Origin: Podochytrium sp. JEL0797
Lineage: Eukaryota > Chytridiomycota > Chytridiomycetes > Chytridiales > Chytriomycetaceae
Direction of reading: 5' to 3'
DNA length: 27,871 bases
NCBI GenBank assembly: GCA_027596195.1
Contig: JADGJG010000250.1
Location: forward strand, 1-27,871
The notes beneath the pieces are model-generated. The model was not told the DNA's origin. It ran no database searches and saw only the letters and a list, made by a program, of their open reading frames with translations. The position numbers were made by a program, and so were the translations under genes. The number at the start of each line of letters is the position of its first letter. Within the stretch, counting starts at the first letter, position 1. Below, piece by piece: positions 27,568 through 27,871 of this stretch.

Positions 27568-27871
27568 TCACGCAGACTCGCCCACAATCCCACGCAACAC
27601 CGCCAAACGCTCCTCAGAAACCTCACCCACCGCAAACTTGCCCAACGCCTTCTTGGCAAACTCCACCGCCAACTCCTTCGTGTCCTCCTTCAAAGAGTAC
27701 AGAATCGCACGCTCCTCACACACATACACCCCATCCTCACTGAGTCTCTGTTGAATCTCCAACGCCGCCTCGTTCTCCCCCAACGCACGCTTGCACCGCG
27801 CAATCGCCCATTCAGCAATTTGAATCCCCTTCTTGTCGCTCGCAATCTTCTTGCGCTCCACGAGCGCCGCG
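27568..27871 (-). CDS. 3' end of an unidentified protein-coding gene (right copy)
   Basis: The frame is open from the right edge of the window to the TGA at 27568-27570, so the gene continues to the right. It is the inverted paralogue of the fragment at 1-304; differences such as EDGVYV for EADVYV and VSEERL for VEEERM are scattered. No family is recognised. It lies on the same strand as the glutamine synthetase-like gene, 155 bases upstream of that start. Confidence 0.7.
   Translation of the reverse strand, partial: AALVERKKIASDKKGIQIAEWAIARCKRALGENEAALEIQQRLSEDGVYVCEERAILYSLKEDTKELAVEFAKKALGKFAVGEVSEERLAVLRGIVGESA

Larger units (their letters stand above)
27530..27871. repeat. right arm of the inverted repeat at the window ends
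   Basis: This is the inverted counterpart of 1-343. The outer 99 bases are identical to it, followed by about 240 bases with scattered differences, mostly synonymous or conservative. Homology stops at about 27530 beside the 5' flank of the glutamine synthetase-like gene. Confidence 0.9.

Noticed and set aside
1..27871. The window as one large transposon bounded by terminal inverted repeats
   Set aside because: No transposase, integrase or recombinase is present, the arms are the ends of a coding gene, and the exact 99-base identity fits an assembly boundary better.
1..27871. tRNA, rRNA or CRISPR arrays
   Set aside because: Reading both strands gave no tRNA-like T-loop context, no rRNA core sequence and no regularly spaced repeats.

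Overview
The window is eukaryotic nuclear DNA, most likely from a zoosporic (chytrid-like) or other early-diverging fungus. Genes are dense and lie on both strands. They are interrupted by short GT-AG introns of about 42-121 bp with CTAAC/TTAAT-like branch points, some genes have AATAAA downstream, and there are no bacterial operons or ribosome binding sites. WSC-type cysteine-rich domains, a GPI-type cysteine-rich surface protein, a microsomal P450 and a GS-I-like glutamine synthetase also fit a fungus. The clade is inferred from gene content only; no rRNA or marker gene is present.

Layout. Bases 1-343 and 27530-27871 are inverted copies of the 3' end of one unidentified gene; the outermost 99 bases are identical. 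Inside the left copy lie a tail-anchored CBM21 protein (minus, 425-1264), a decayed double-WSC relic (about 1895-2330), a TRMO-type tRNA methyltransferase (2417-3645), a mitochondrial-looking AlkB-type dioxygenase (3737-4657) and a seven-exon CUB/EGF/LRR/IPT-like/GCC2-GCC3-like/polytopic membrane receptor-like gene (4727-8448). Then come a tandem array of MFSD1-like transporters (intact, broken, intact; 8616-12306) with a 22-G run at one junction, a type II membrane beta-solenoid protein (12615-13697), a five-exon cytochrome P450 (minus, 13707-15506), a hypothetical protein (minus, 15680-16528), a GPI-type cysteine-rich surface protein (minus, 16591-17307), a second beta-solenoid paralogue (18039-19151) and its relic (about 19461-19755).

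The right third holds two tandem four-exon VHS/ENTH-like genes (19859-20829 and 24396-25379). Between them is a decayed minus-strand gene built from five cysteine-rich repeat exons, a Thr-rich linker and two WSC domains (21680-23801). After them come a glutamine synthetase fragment (about 25600-25705) and an apparently intact four-exon glutamine synthetase-like gene (minus, 25787-27412).

How the genes relate. The region is dominated by local duplication and decay: MFSD1 x3, beta-solenoid x3, VHS x2, WSC genes in at least two places, glutamine synthetase x2 and the terminal gene x2. Several products suggest an endolysosomal or cell-surface theme. MFSD1 is a lysosomal dipeptide transporter, both beta-solenoid proteins keep an N-terminal ExxxLL sorting-type signal, VHS proteins are trafficking adaptors, and the WSC, GPI and LRR proteins face outward. 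That shared theme is inference. Exon coordinates were worked out by hand from splice signals, reading phase and family alignment.
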